Positions 1 through 6,570 of a stretch of 24,018 nucleotides of DNA are shown piece after piece. Numbering within the stretch: the first letter of the stretch is position 1; each line of letters starts with the position of its first letter. The stretch is from JAHFOW01 sp964370795 (lineage in GTDB: Bacteria > Planctomycetota > Brocadiia > Brocadiales > Brocadiaceae). A program made the position numbers and the translations under genes. The DNA lies in NCBI GenBank assembly GCA_964370795.1, contig CAYJME010000024.1, forward strand, positions 1 to 24,018, given 5' to 3'. A model generated the notes under the pieces. It saw only the letters and a list, made by a program, of their open reading frames with translations, made no database searches and was not told the origin of the DNA.

Positions 1-33
1 ACCTTATAATAGATTAAAATTCATATTTTGGTT

Positions 34-48
34 GCGGCCAGAGGCCGC
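34..48. repeat. Short GC-rich perfect hairpin
   Basis: Six-base arms GCGGCC (34-39) and GGCCGC (43-48) enclose the loop AGA. The hairpin lies in a stretch (about 25-80) that shares 'TTTTGGTTGCGGC' and 'TTCGTGGT' blocks with 3010-3050, so it looks like part of a dispersed intergenic repeat rather than a terminator. No T-run follows it. Confidence 0.45.
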
Positions 49-94
49 GCCAGGTTCTTCGTGGTGAGAAAAAGTTTCTCAAAAGGAAGGAAAT

Positions 95-316
95 ATGATT
101 TGTGAATTTTGCGGGGGTCAAACGATTGAAAGAAAAGCAAAAAGACAACACTGGCTTCGTGACAGGTTATATATTGTCGAAAATGTGCCTGCAGAGGTTT
201 GTGCTGAATGTGGAGAGCGATACTTTCATGCCAAGGTTCTTGATGAAATAGACCATTTTCTTGAGGCATCACATACCGTAAAGGACAGGATAGAGGTCGA
301 AGTTGTGAGTCTTTAA
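95..316 (+). CDS. YgiT-type zinc-finger protein, antitoxin-like (73 aa)
   Basis: This small protein has two CxxC knuckles, C3-x2-C6 and C36-x2-C39, with the spacing and the 'VPAEVCxxCGE' signature of the YgiT/MqsA N-terminal zinc domain. Full MqsA antitoxins add a C-terminal HTH that binds DNA. Here the protein ends at 73 aa, which matches the short stand-alone YgiT form that often follows a small toxin of the DUF4258 kind. The start is supported by the strong AAGGAAGG ribosome site about 7 bases upstream. No toxin partner is visible: the 94 bases before it are repeat-like and the 210 bases after it hold no convincing gene. It may be an orphan, or its partner may lie left of the window. The role as an antitoxin is inferred from the family. 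Confidence 0.75.
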   Translation: MICEFCGGQTIERKAKRQHWLRDRLYIVENVPAEVCAECGERYFHAKVLDEIDHFLEASHTVKDRIEVEVVSL

Positions 317-526
317 ATAAGAAACATCTGAGGAAGGCAGGAATTGCAGGAAGGTTAAAAAGGATAATTCCCACGATCTTTCTTCCTGGTTTTCTTGTTT
401 TCCTTAGCGGTAAGGTGGGTAATAAAAACAGAAAAGGAATGGTTTGCTACAGATATTATAATTCAGTATAATCCTGCTGATTCTGCAATGGTATAAAATA
501 ACTGTTCGGTTTCAATGGAATAAGAG
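317..526. other. Intergenic stretch with a repeat fragment
   Basis: No gene is supported in these 210 bases. Around 409-432 the text 'AAGGTGGGTAATAAAAA' matches the right end of the palindromic repeat at 2681-2700, so half of such an element seems to be stranded here. Confidence 0.4.
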
Positions 527-1627
527 ATGATTCTAAAAAATCCTGAAAATCGCAAAAAAATCCTCGACTATCTGAACAATGTTGATGAGGACACTTTTAT
601 AGATGAAGTAGTTATTCCTTTTTTTGGTTCACAAGGGTTTCAGGTATATCGAATTAATTCACATGGGCCTGGTGAACATGGCAAAGATATTATTTTTTGC
701 AGGTACGTTTCTATCTTTTTTGAAAACGAGTTTATAGCAGTACAAGCTAAAGCAGAACAAGTAACTGCTTCAAACGTGATCAAATTCAGTGAGCAGGTAA
801 AACGAGCACTTAACACGAGATTTGCACCTCGCTCAGGCAAAGGTGATTTGTACCCTCATTATGCAGTTTTTATTAATGCAAGGAAACACTCCAATGACGC
901 ATATACAGAATTTCCGCAGCTTGTTAACAGTCCACATGCAAAAATTCTAAGCCAAGAGAATGTATGTGAATTAATCATTCAGTCAGGTATTGCCCCCCTT
1001 CACATTCTAAAACAACTCAGCATAAGCACCCCTGATGCTCAATCTCAAGAAGATAAACTCATATTTGAAACAATACTGGGCAACAACCCAGCAGAAAGAG
1101 ATAATTTATTAGATCACAAACTGAAATTTATACGTAACGAAATTTCTCAACGAACTAAAGAATTAATAATAGACTATATTTATGATAGATGGCAAATGGA
1201 CAGGTCATGGTCAGGAACAGTCAAGCCAATGAAATGGTTTGATACTTATTTTGATTTTTTTAAAGAAAAGCATAGCAGATATTTAATCGAGGTTTTTGAG
1301 GAGCTATTGTCTTCAACACCGTCATTTGACGCCATGCCATATACCCAGTCTGTGGTTGAAAAAATAACGCCTGAATTACTGTCTCCCATTGAGAAAGAAT
1401 TCATTAAATTTTGCGCTGAAAGAGTAATATCTTATCATAGTGATAAGATAAGCTACTTGATCGACAAATTGAAGGAATTTTATGATGCAGATATTATCAA
1501 GGATTCAAAGCTAAAGAAGATCGTTCAACTCATAATATCAATTGAAGATAATACAAACTTGCCGGTAAAAGGTCGAAAAAAAGCTAAGGACAAAATTTAT
1601 AGGTTTCTTTATCCTGAAGATGATTGA
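527..1627 (+). CDS. Mrr-like PD-(D/E)XK nuclease, restriction-endonuclease-like (366 aa)
   Basis: The N-terminal ~110 residues look like the restriction-endonuclease/Mrr fold. They contain a helix with 'FIDEVVIPFF', then 'GPGEHGKDIIF' giving E50 and D54, and a following strand 'AVQAKAE' giving the Q73-x-K75 pair, the usual variant of the (D/E)-x-K active site. Residues from about 170 to 366 are helical and not recognised. Predicted activity is Mg-dependent DNA cleavage. No methyltransferase or specificity subunit is nearby, so this is not a classical restriction-modification gene; a solitary modification-dependent (type IV-like) enzyme or a defence effector is possible. The start has only a weak AAGAG site. 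Codon use is AT-rich, unlike the HNH gene that follows. Fold assignment is fairly sure; biological role is inference. Confidence 0.72.
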   Translation: MILKNPENRKKILDYLNNVDEDTFIDEVVIPFFGSQGFQVYRINSHGPGEHGKDIIFCRYVSIFFENEFIAVQAKAEQVTASNVIKFSEQVKRALNTRFAPRSGKGDLYPHYAVFINARKHSNDAYTEFPQLVNSPHAKILSQENVCELIIQSGIAPLHILKQLSISTPDAQSQEDKLIFETILGNNPAERDNLLDHKLKFIRNEISQRTKELIIDYIYDRWQMDRSWSGTVKPMKWFDTYFDFFKEKHSRYLIEVFEELLSSTPSFDAMPYTQSVVEKITPELLSPIEKEFIKFCAERVISYHSDKISYLIDKLKEFYDADIIKDSKLKKIVQLIISIEDNTNLPVKGRKKAKDKIYRFLYPEDD

Positions 1628-1747
1628 AACAGCTAACAGCAAAACTTAATACCACATTCAACCTGATGCCAAAAGAAATGCAGTGTAATTTTGGCAAAAG
1701 TAGTCTCGCATCGCTGGTTTAATTCATAATTCCGTTAGAATTTAAAG

Positions 1748-1830
1748 ATATAACGATACATATTTGTAATAGTTGAAACGTTTTTGCTAAAATGTATGTG
1801 AAGTTTAATCTTCAAAATAAATGTTAGATG
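1748..1830. repeat. Copy 1 of an ~85-bp imperfect direct repeat (leader duplication)
   Basis: Both copies begin with the identical 11-mer ATATAACGATA and share 'TTGAAAC', 'GCTAAAAT', 'GAAGTTT' and 'TCAAAATAAA' in the same order. The copies are 1748-1830 and 2537-2623. Each lies directly upstream of a start codon region, so an entire promoter/leader was duplicated. Confidence 0.7.
1764..1793 (+). promoter_or_regulatory. Candidate sigma70 promoter of the HNH gene
   Basis: TTGTAA (1764-1769), an 18-base spacer and TAAAAT (1788-1793) lie about 55 bases before the ATG at 1847. The same -10 is preserved in the second leader copy, which supports it. Confidence 0.45.
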
Positions 1831-1846
1831 AAAAGAGGAAGTGATC

Positions 1847-2491
1847 ATGCGGGACGATTTTCCTGTAAACATCAAAGACGTGTTGGCGAAACGCGTCGGC
1901 TTTCGTTGCTCCAATCCCGACTGCCGTCAACTGACCAGTGGCCCGCAAACCGATCCAAGTAAGGTGATAAATGTCGGCGTTGCCGCACACATTACGGCTG
2001 CCTCTCCGCAAGGGCCGCGATACGACCCAACCCTTATGCCTGAGGGGCGCTCATCCATCAACAATGGCATATGGCTTTGTCAAATTTGCGCAAAGTTGGT
2101 GGACAATGATCCTATTCGCTATCCCGCGGAGATACTCAAATCGTGGAAGCGGGAAGCCGAAGAAGCAGCGATTAAAGAGCTTGAATCACGCCAACACCGC
2201 ATTCCTAAAAGCGATGCATTTGCTCGGCTCGAAAAGCAAATGCCCCAGCTGCTTATCGAGATGAGACAGGACATTGCTCAGCATCCGTTGCGCCGAGAAT
2301 TTGTCTCGTTGAAAAGGAACTGGAGTTACTGGGCCAAGGGTAATGAGTTGTGTTACTACTTTGATGAGCATCCCGACCTTTTGAGTCAAATTCAGATTCT
2401 CGAGAACTACGGTTTGGTGCGCAAGATCACATATAACAACGTCCAGCGATATATTATATCGGAAGAATTCGCGCAGTACCTTGGCGACTGA
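1847..2491 (+). CDS. HNH endonuclease with C-terminal winged-helix-like region (214 aa)
   Basis: The N-terminal ~100 residues match the HNH domain found in many defence-associated proteins. Zinc ligands are C21-x4-C26 and C78-x2-C81, the catalytic histidine lies in 'VAAHI' (H48), and 'NNGIWLCQICAKLVDND' supplies the later N and D. A tryptophan-lysine helix 'ILKSWKREAEEAA' closes the domain. The C-terminal 90 residues are charged and end in a winged-helix-like segment, possibly for DNA or partner binding. A GTG at 1841 is in frame, but AGAGG at 1834-1838 sits too close to it and at proper distance from ATG 1847, so I chose the ATG. The gene is clearly more GC-rich than its neighbours, which suggests a separate origin. 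Its cellular target is unknown. Confidence 0.8.
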   Translation: MRDDFPVNIKDVLAKRVGFRCSNPDCRQLTSGPQTDPSKVINVGVAAHITAASPQGPRYDPTLMPEGRSSINNGIWLCQICAKLVDNDPIRYPAEILKSWKREAEEAAIKELESRQHRIPKSDAFARLEKQMPQLLIEMRQDIAQHPLRREFVSLKRNWSYWAKGNELCYYFDEHPDLLSQIQILENYGLVRKITYNNVQRYIISEEFAQYLGD

Positions 2492-2536
2492 TAGATACTT
2501 ACCATCTAGCACTTATAAGGCCGCAGGAATCTAATA

Positions 2537-2623
2537 ATATAACGATAAACACTTATAGACAATTGAAACATTCGTGCTAAAATTTATGGGAAGTTTGTTC
2601 CTCAAAATAAAGCATAGTTGATG
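2537..2623. repeat. Copy 2 of the ~85-bp leader repeat
   Basis: This is the partner of 1748-1830. It keeps the TAAAAT -10 (2578-2583), here with TAGACA (2556-2561) 16 bases upstream as a possible -35. The downstream gene is only a 39-codon ORF, so this copy may be the relic of a lost gene's control region. Confidence 0.65.
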
Positions 2624-2690
2624 TAGGGTGGGAGAAGCAGAAGCGAACCCACCCCTGAGTCCCCTTCCAGGAGGGGAATTAGGGGTGGGT
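2624..2690. repeat. Composite palindromic repeat with competing stems
   Basis: Outer arms ACCCACCCCT (2647-2656) and AGGGGTGGGT (2681-2690) are perfectly complementary. Inner arms CCCCT (2661-2665) and AGGGG (2672-2676) extend the stem. A third arm, AGGGTGGG (2625-2632), could instead pair with CCCACCCT-like bases at 2648-2656. It looks like a dispersed intergenic element of the 'CCCCTGA(A/G)TCCCC' type, with a 'TAGGGTGGG' repeat joined to its left side. Confidence 0.7.
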
Positions 2691-2711
2691 AATAAAAAAA
2701 GTGAATACGTC

Positions 2712-2831
2712 ATGAAAGACAAGAAAGAATTTAAAGAGTTATATGGATGGGATGACGGGAAGATATATTTTATGGATGACGAGCGCAAAAAAGAATGGTG
2801 TGTAACGGACAATGAAGAATTGTATAATTAA
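2712..2831 (+). CDS. Tiny hypothetical ORF (39 aa)
   Basis: An ATG at 2712 opens a 39-codon, highly charged ORF rich in K, D, E, Y and W. The reading frame stays open upstream only because it runs through the palindromic repeat, so that part is not believable coding. No domain is recognised. It could be a remnant of a gene once driven by the second leader copy, or chance. Confidence 0.25.
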   Translation: MKDKKEFKELYGWDDGKIYFMDDERKKEWCVTDNEELYN

Positions 2832-3104
2832 TTGAAATTTGCTGGAAATATTTTAAAGATAATAGAACACCGAATTAAAAAATTTGAGGAAAAGACACAA
2901 CCCCCTGAATCCCCCTTTTCTAATGGGGATTTGATTGCATAAGTACTCTAATTGTCCGTGGTTATTCGTGTAAATTCGTGGCAGATTTTTTTGTCAATAG
3001 CTATATCTCTTCGTGCTTCGTGGTAAAATTATTTTGGTTGCGGCTTTGCTGCACCATGATTATAGTGGCGTTAAATCGAGGTTAATTAAGTAGGAGGTTG
3101 AAGT
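2832..3104. other. Repeat-filled intergenic region before hicB
   Basis: It holds a degenerate copy of the CCCCTGAATCCCC palindrome (arms AATCCCC 2908-2914 and GGGGATT 2925-2931). It then has several 'TTCGTGG/TCCGTGG' blocks (about 2952-3025) of a kind common as intergenic repeats, and a 'TTTTGGTTGCGGC' block shared with 25-40. No gene is visible. Confidence 0.5.
3038..3066 (+). promoter_or_regulatory. Candidate promoter of hicBA
   Basis: TTGCGG (3038-3043), a 17-base spacer and TATAGT (3061-3066) lie about 40 bases before hicB. Weak dyad symmetry (CCA...TGG) overlaps the -10 and could be an autoregulatory operator, as is usual for hic loci. The operator is inferred, not clear. Confidence 0.4.
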
Positions 3105-3329
3105 ATGATCACATATAAATTCTCAGTAGTAATCGAAAAGGATCGTGACGGTTATTTTGCCTTTTGTCCTGAACTCCAGGGTTGCTATACACAGGGAGAT
3201 ACTTATGAGGAGGTATTGGCGAATATCAAAGACGCTATAAGGCTTCATATAGAAGATAAAATTGAAAGCGGTGAAGATATTCCACAATCTGAATCTGTGA
3301 GTTTGACCCTGATGGAAGTATCGGTATGA
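3105..3329 (+). CDS. hicB: HicB-family antitoxin (74 aa)
   Basis: It has the partial RNase-H-like HicB fold: 'YKFSVVIEKDRDGYFAFCPELQGCYTQGDTYEEVLANIKDAI' features are visible in the first 45 residues, including the typical 'CPELxGC' turn and the 'GDTYEE' loop. HicB binds and blocks the HicA mRNA interferase. This short form lacks an added HTH or ribbon-helix-helix DNA-binding domain. A strong AGGAGG (3092-3097) precedes ATG 3105 with 7-base spacing. Its last codons overlap hicA by four bases (ATGA), which implies translational coupling. The antitoxin-first order is common outside Escherichia coli. Confidence 0.93.
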   Translation: MITYKFSVVIEKDRDGYFAFCPELQGCYTQGDTYEEVLANIKDAIRLHIEDKIESGEDIPQSESVSLTLMEVSV

Positions 3330-3556
3330 CAGAGAAATTGCCAAGAGTCACCGCCGGATCTACAATCAAGGCATTAGAAAGGGCAGGATTTTACTTTTCC
3401 CGGCAGAGCGGAAGTCATAAGATATACAAAAATAAAGAGGGCAAAAGAACAACCGTTCCTTATCATTCAGGCAAGATACTTCATCCCAAAACATTAAAGA
3501 GTATTTTAAGAGATGCAAACCTTACTATAGAAGAATTTAAAGAATTGATGAAATAA
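3326..3556 (+). CDS. hicA: HicA-family toxin, mRNA interferase (76 aa)
   Basis: It shows the dsRBD-like HicA fold: 'AGSTIKALERAGFYFSRQSGSHKIYKN' spans the first helix and the strand carrying the catalytic histidine H31 in 'GSHKIY', then 'TTVPYHSGKILHPKTLKSILRDANLTIEEF'. HicA cleaves mRNA without needing the ribosome and stops translation when HicB is degraded. All recognisable family positions are intact, so it is probably active. It overlaps hicB by ATGA. An ATG for the next, frameshifted gene follows its stop codon with no spacer. Confidence 0.94.
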   Translation: MTEKLPRVTAGSTIKALERAGFYFSRQSGSHKIYKNKEGKRTTVPYHSGKILHPKTLKSILRDANLTIEEFKELMK

Positions 3557-3810
3557 ATGCGAAAAGATTCAGACATGCTTAAAGAATATGATTTTAGCAA
3601 AGGTATTCAGGGTAAATATGAAAAAAATACCGTGAAGGTACAAATGTTGTGGTTACTGATCCAGATGTTGCAAAGTTTTTCCCTGACCATGACTCTGTAA
3701 ATGAGGCGTTGAAATCATTAACGGAAATTATTAAAAAGCAAAAAAAGACGCCTGGCAAGTCACTCAAGCGGACGGCTGATAGTGCCGATGACTTTGGCAT
3801 TATCTGCTAA
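3557..3810 (+). pseudogene. Frameshifted small antitoxin-like gene (possible -1 recoding)
   Basis: From ATG 3557 the zero frame gives 'MLKEYDFSKGIQGKYEK' and then nonsense, stopping at 3698-3700. In the -1 frame from 3628 a well-behaved sequence continues, 'YREGTNVVVTDPDVAKFFPD', then 'SVNEALKSL', to TAA 3808-3810. Joined, the two halves make a protein of about 83 aa. It resembles small antitoxin-like proteins with an 'EYDFS' start and a 'VVxDPDVAxxFPDxxSVNEAL' core. The break sits in a run of seven A (3621-3627). In zero frame these bases read A_AAA_AAT, a canonical -1 slippery heptamer, and a -1 slip restores the reading frame exactly. A one-base loss in the A-run (mutation or sequencing error) explains it equally well. 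Confidence 0.7.
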
Positions 3811-3889
3811 GGGTTGAATGTCTTACAGATATTTGACATAGCTTATAAAGTAATACGTTTGTAATTATAGAATAGAGATAAATGTTATC

Positions 3890-4168
3890 ATGGACAACGA
3901 ATATAAAGAAACATACACAAAATTATACAAAATTTATAAAAAACATCAAAAGAAGTATAAACATAACCCAGACTCAAATCAAATGTGTTGTATGTGGTCA
4001 ACGATTAATCCTCCAGATACAATTGAGGATACTAAACCAATATATGAAATAGAAAAAACTTTTGAGATAAATTTGGATGAAGATGAGGCATTGGCGCTTT
4101 ATGATATGGATTTAGAAGAAGCAGTTCAAAGGATTATTGAGATAAAGAGAGGAAAAAGAGGCGGATAG
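3890..4168 (+). CDS. Small acidic hypothetical protein preceding porA (92 aa)
   Basis: Not recognised. The first 30 residues are Lys/Tyr-rich and helical. A short middle holds a 'CCMW' pair, and the C-terminal half is acidic and helical ('LDEDEALALYDMDLEEAVQRIIEI') with a basic tail. The stop codon is one base before the porA start, so the two are almost surely co-transcribed. Its position is where a ferredoxin-like delta subunit might be expected, but it has no iron-sulfur cysteine motif and so is not that subunit. Its AT-rich codon use differs from porA. Confidence 0.6.
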   Translation: MDNEYKETYTKLYKIYKKHQKKYKHNPDSNQMCCMWSTINPPDTIEDTKPIYEIEKTFEINLDEDEALALYDMDLEEAVQRIIEIKRGKRGG

Positions 4169-4169
4169 A

Positions 4170-5387
4170 ATGAAAGAAATGCTCACGGGGAATGCGGCAG
4201 CGGCTTGGGGGGTGAGGCTGGCGGATGTTGATTATCTACCAACGTACCCGATAACGCCACAGACCGAGATTATTGAGACACTGGCGCGGTGGATTTGTGA
4301 TGGCGTTATGGACGGCACGTTCGTTACCTTAGACTCCGAACATTCGATGATTACGGCTGCTGGCGCTGCTTCGGCCACAGGGGTGAGGGTTTTTACGGCC
4401 ACATCAAGCCAGGGACTTCTCTATGGATTTGAGATGCTCTATACCGTGGCAGGATGGCGTGTGCCTCTTGTTATGGTGAACGTATCACGGGCATTGTCGT
4501 CACCGATAACCCTCGAAGCTGACCACAATGATATCCTGGCCGCCAGGGATTCTGGTTTTCTCCAGATACACTGCGAGACTTGCCAGGAGGTACTGGATTC
4601 CATTCTCATCGCATATAGATTGGCAGAGGATAAGCGGGTGCTCTTACCCGTGTTGGTGAATATGGATGGATTTCTCCTCTCTTTCACCAGAGAACCGGTA
4701 GAGATTCCGGACAGAAAGAATGTTCAAAAGTTTTTACCACCGTATCAGCCGGAACATGCCTTTTTTAGGGCGAGCCAGCCGATGGCGCAGGGAGTGGCAG
4801 CCCTTGGCGGGCCGGTATATTCATATTTTAAATATCAAATGCACCTGGCCAGTATGCGTGCGCTGGATGTTTATAAAGAGGTTCTGGGGGAATTTGATAA
4901 AATCTTTGGAAGAAAGTACGGCACCGTTGAAGAGTATATGATGGATGATGCAGTCTATGTGATCGTGATGACCAACTCCTTTTCTACCTTAGGAAAGGCG
5001 GCGGTAATGAAGGCGCGGGCAAAAGGTATTAAAGCGGGACTTTTACGACTCAGGGTTTTGAGGCCATTCCCAGAAGCGGATATACGCGGTGCGAATAAAA
5101 TGACCAGGGCAGTTGCGGTCTTAGACCAAAACGTTAGCGTGGGAAAGGGTGGTATTTTATATTCAGAAATTTCCAGTGCGCTCTACCATGAAAAGGAACG
5201 TCCCCTCTTGCTTTCATTTATCGGGGGACTTGGGGGAAAAAACATCAGTCCGGAAGAATTTGAGTTTATCTTCGATGCCATGATCCATGCGGTTGATACA
5301 GGAAAAGTACCGGCGCCCCGTCTCCTTTATACGGAAGAGGAGTGGAAACAGATGGAAGGGTTAAAGAAGATGGCGGGGAAACAGTAA
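4170..5387 (+). CDS. porA: Pyruvate:ferredoxin oxidoreductase, alpha subunit (405 aa)
   Basis: With PorB it oxidises pyruvate (or a related 2-oxoacid) and CoA to acyl-CoA and CO2, reducing ferredoxin; it can also run in the carboxylating direction. The N-terminal pyrimidine-binding domain carries 'YPITPQTE' (26-33), 'LDSEHS' (54-59) and 'TATSSQGL' (76-83), all hallmarks of PorA. Domain II, from about 255 on, has 'YVIVMTNSFSTLGKAAV' and 'GLLRLRVLRPFP'. Length is normal for the separate alpha subunit. AGAGG lies 8 bases before the ATG. porB follows after 113 bases. Gamma and delta subunits, which carry ferredoxin binding and 4Fe-4S clusters in four-subunit enzymes, are not in the window. Substrate could be another 2-oxoacid, but pyruvate fits best. 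Confidence 0.92.
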   Translation: MKEMLTGNAAAAWGVRLADVDYLPTYPITPQTEIIETLARWICDGVMDGTFVTLDSEHSMITAAGAASATGVRVFTATSSQGLLYGFEMLYTVAGWRVPLVMVNVSRALSSPITLEADHNDILAARDSGFLQIHCETCQEVLDSILIAYRLAEDKRVLLPVLVNMDGFLLSFTREPVEIPDRKNVQKFLPPYQPEHAFFRASQPMAQGVAALGGPVYSYFKYQMHLASMRALDVYKEVLGEFDKIFGRKYGTVEEYMMDDAVYVIVMTNSFSTLGKAAVMKARAKGIKAGLLRLRVLRPFPEADIRGANKMTRAVAVLDQNVSVGKGGILYSEISSALYHEKERPLLLSFIGGLGGKNISPEEFEFIFDAMIHAVDTGKVPAPRLLYTEEEWKQMEGLKKMAGKQ

Positions 5388-5500
5388 AAGTTTACCACGG
5401 AGAATTACAGAATAACACGGATTTAAAAATTTAAGATTTACAAATTACGATTTGAGATTGAAGGAAATTGTAAATCCAAAATTTTAATTTATTCAAGTTT
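5388..5500. other. porA-porB spacer with repeat fragment
   Basis: The spacer contains 'ACCACGGAGAATTACAG...AACACGG', a short dispersed-repeat type of sequence, followed by AT-rich DNA. No clear terminator or strong promoter is seen, so the two por genes may still form one transcript. Confidence 0.4.
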
Positions 5501-6427
5501 ATGAATACTATGCCCATAAAATCTATAAAAGAACTTACTCTTGAAGAAGCCCTTTCCCCCGGGACTCCCACATGTGCCGGGTGTGGGGGACTTTTGGCGT
5601 TAAGGCATTGTTTAAAGGTGTTGGGGAAAAAGACGGTTATCGTGAATGCCGCAGGGTGTTTTACCCTCCTTGCCATTTATCCATTCACCCCTTTCCAGAA
5701 TTCCTGGCTTTATACGGCAATGGCCTGCGCCCCGGCTGGCGCACAGGGAATACGGGATGCGCTGGATATATTGATAAAAAAGGGAAGACTTGATCCAAAG
5801 GAGGATTTGAAGGTGGTTGTGCTGACGGGCGATGGGGTTGCCTATGATATTGGCATGGCGTCCACATCGGGCGCACTTCACCGCAACCTGGATTTTTATT
5901 ATATCTGCTCTGATAATGAGGCGTACGGAAATACGGGTTTTCAGTGGTCAGGGGCGACGCCTTTTGGGTCAAAGACGGCAACAACGCCAGTGGGAAGGAT
6001 GCATCCATCGGGGACTGACATATCCAAAAAGAACCTCTTCGAAATATGGAGAAGCCACAAACCTCCGTATCTTGCCACCGTATCGCCATCACATCCCGTT
6101 GATCTGGTTAACAAGTTCATAAAGGCAGAACAGTACAAAGGTCCCAAGCTCTTCATAAACCTTTCTCCGTGTCCCCCTGGTTGGGTAACAGACCCGTCAC
6201 ACTCAACTCAGTTGGCAAAATTAGCTGTGGATACCGGTGTCTGGGCATTAAAAGAGGCAGTTTATGGAGAGGTAAAACATACCGTTGTTCCGAAAAAGTT
6301 TAAACCGGTTGAAGAGTATTTAAAAGGTCAGGGCAGATTTGCCCATCTCTTTAAACCGGTGAGGCAGGAAGATATTTTGAAGAAGATACAGGAAATGGTT
6401 GATGATTACTGGAAAGATGCGCAATAG
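5501..6427 (+). CDS. porB: Pyruvate:ferredoxin oxidoreductase, beta subunit (308 aa)
   Basis: This is the thiamine-diphosphate and 4Fe-4S carrying subunit. Cluster ligands typical of PorB are visible: C25-x2-C28 ('TCAGCGG'), C53 ('NAAGC') and C224 ('LSPCPPGW'). The ThDP motif starts at 'TGDGVAYDIGMAS' and is completed by 'SDNEAYGNTGFQWSGATPFG'. Length is normal. Two ATGs compete (5501 and 5510) and neither has a good ribosome site; I keep the first. It acts with PorA in the cytoplasm. Electrons from its cluster must go to a ferredoxin directly or through gamma/delta subunits encoded elsewhere. Confidence 0.92.
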   Translation: MNTMPIKSIKELTLEEALSPGTPTCAGCGGLLALRHCLKVLGKKTVIVNAAGCFTLLAIYPFTPFQNSWLYTAMACAPAGAQGIRDALDILIKKGRLDPKEDLKVVVLTGDGVAYDIGMASTSGALHRNLDFYYICSDNEAYGNTGFQWSGATPFGSKTATTPVGRMHPSGTDISKKNLFEIWRSHKPPYLATVSPSHPVDLVNKFIKAEQYKGPKLFINLSPCPPGWVTDPSHSTQLAKLAVDTGVWALKEAVYGEVKHTVVPKKFKPVEEYLKGQGRFAHLFKPVRQEDILKKIQEMVDDYWKDAQ

Positions 6428-6570
6428 GGGCCGTAAATCTTTTCAATGGTATGTTTTTAGGCCATCGCTTAATAACGAAAAAATACGTTCTTTTCATGGT
6501 CGTCTTTAAAGAATGGGTGACCCCATCGCCCCTATTGATGGAGGATGGACAGTATAGTAAATAAAAAAAT
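6428..6570. other. Non-coding remnant region after porB
   Basis: No gene or clear terminator is seen. One short frame reads 'GDPIAPIDGGWTV' before a stop, perhaps another gene scrap, but it is too short to assign. Confidence 0.3.

Noticed and set aside
1841..1846. GTG at 1841 as start of the HNH gene
   Set aside because: The AGAGG ribosome site is only 2-3 bases away, too close; it suits ATG 1847.
2628..2711. Coding extension upstream of the 39-codon ORF
   Set aside because: The extension is a translation of the palindromic repeat (Pro/Gly-rich nonsense), not protein-like.
3890..4168. 92-aa protein as ferredoxin-like delta subunit of pyruvate oxidoreductase
   Set aside because: It has no CxxCxxC clusters, only two adjacent cysteines.
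6428..6560. Gene scrap reading GDPIAPIDGGWTV
   Set aside because: Too short and without recognisable family or start; may be chance.
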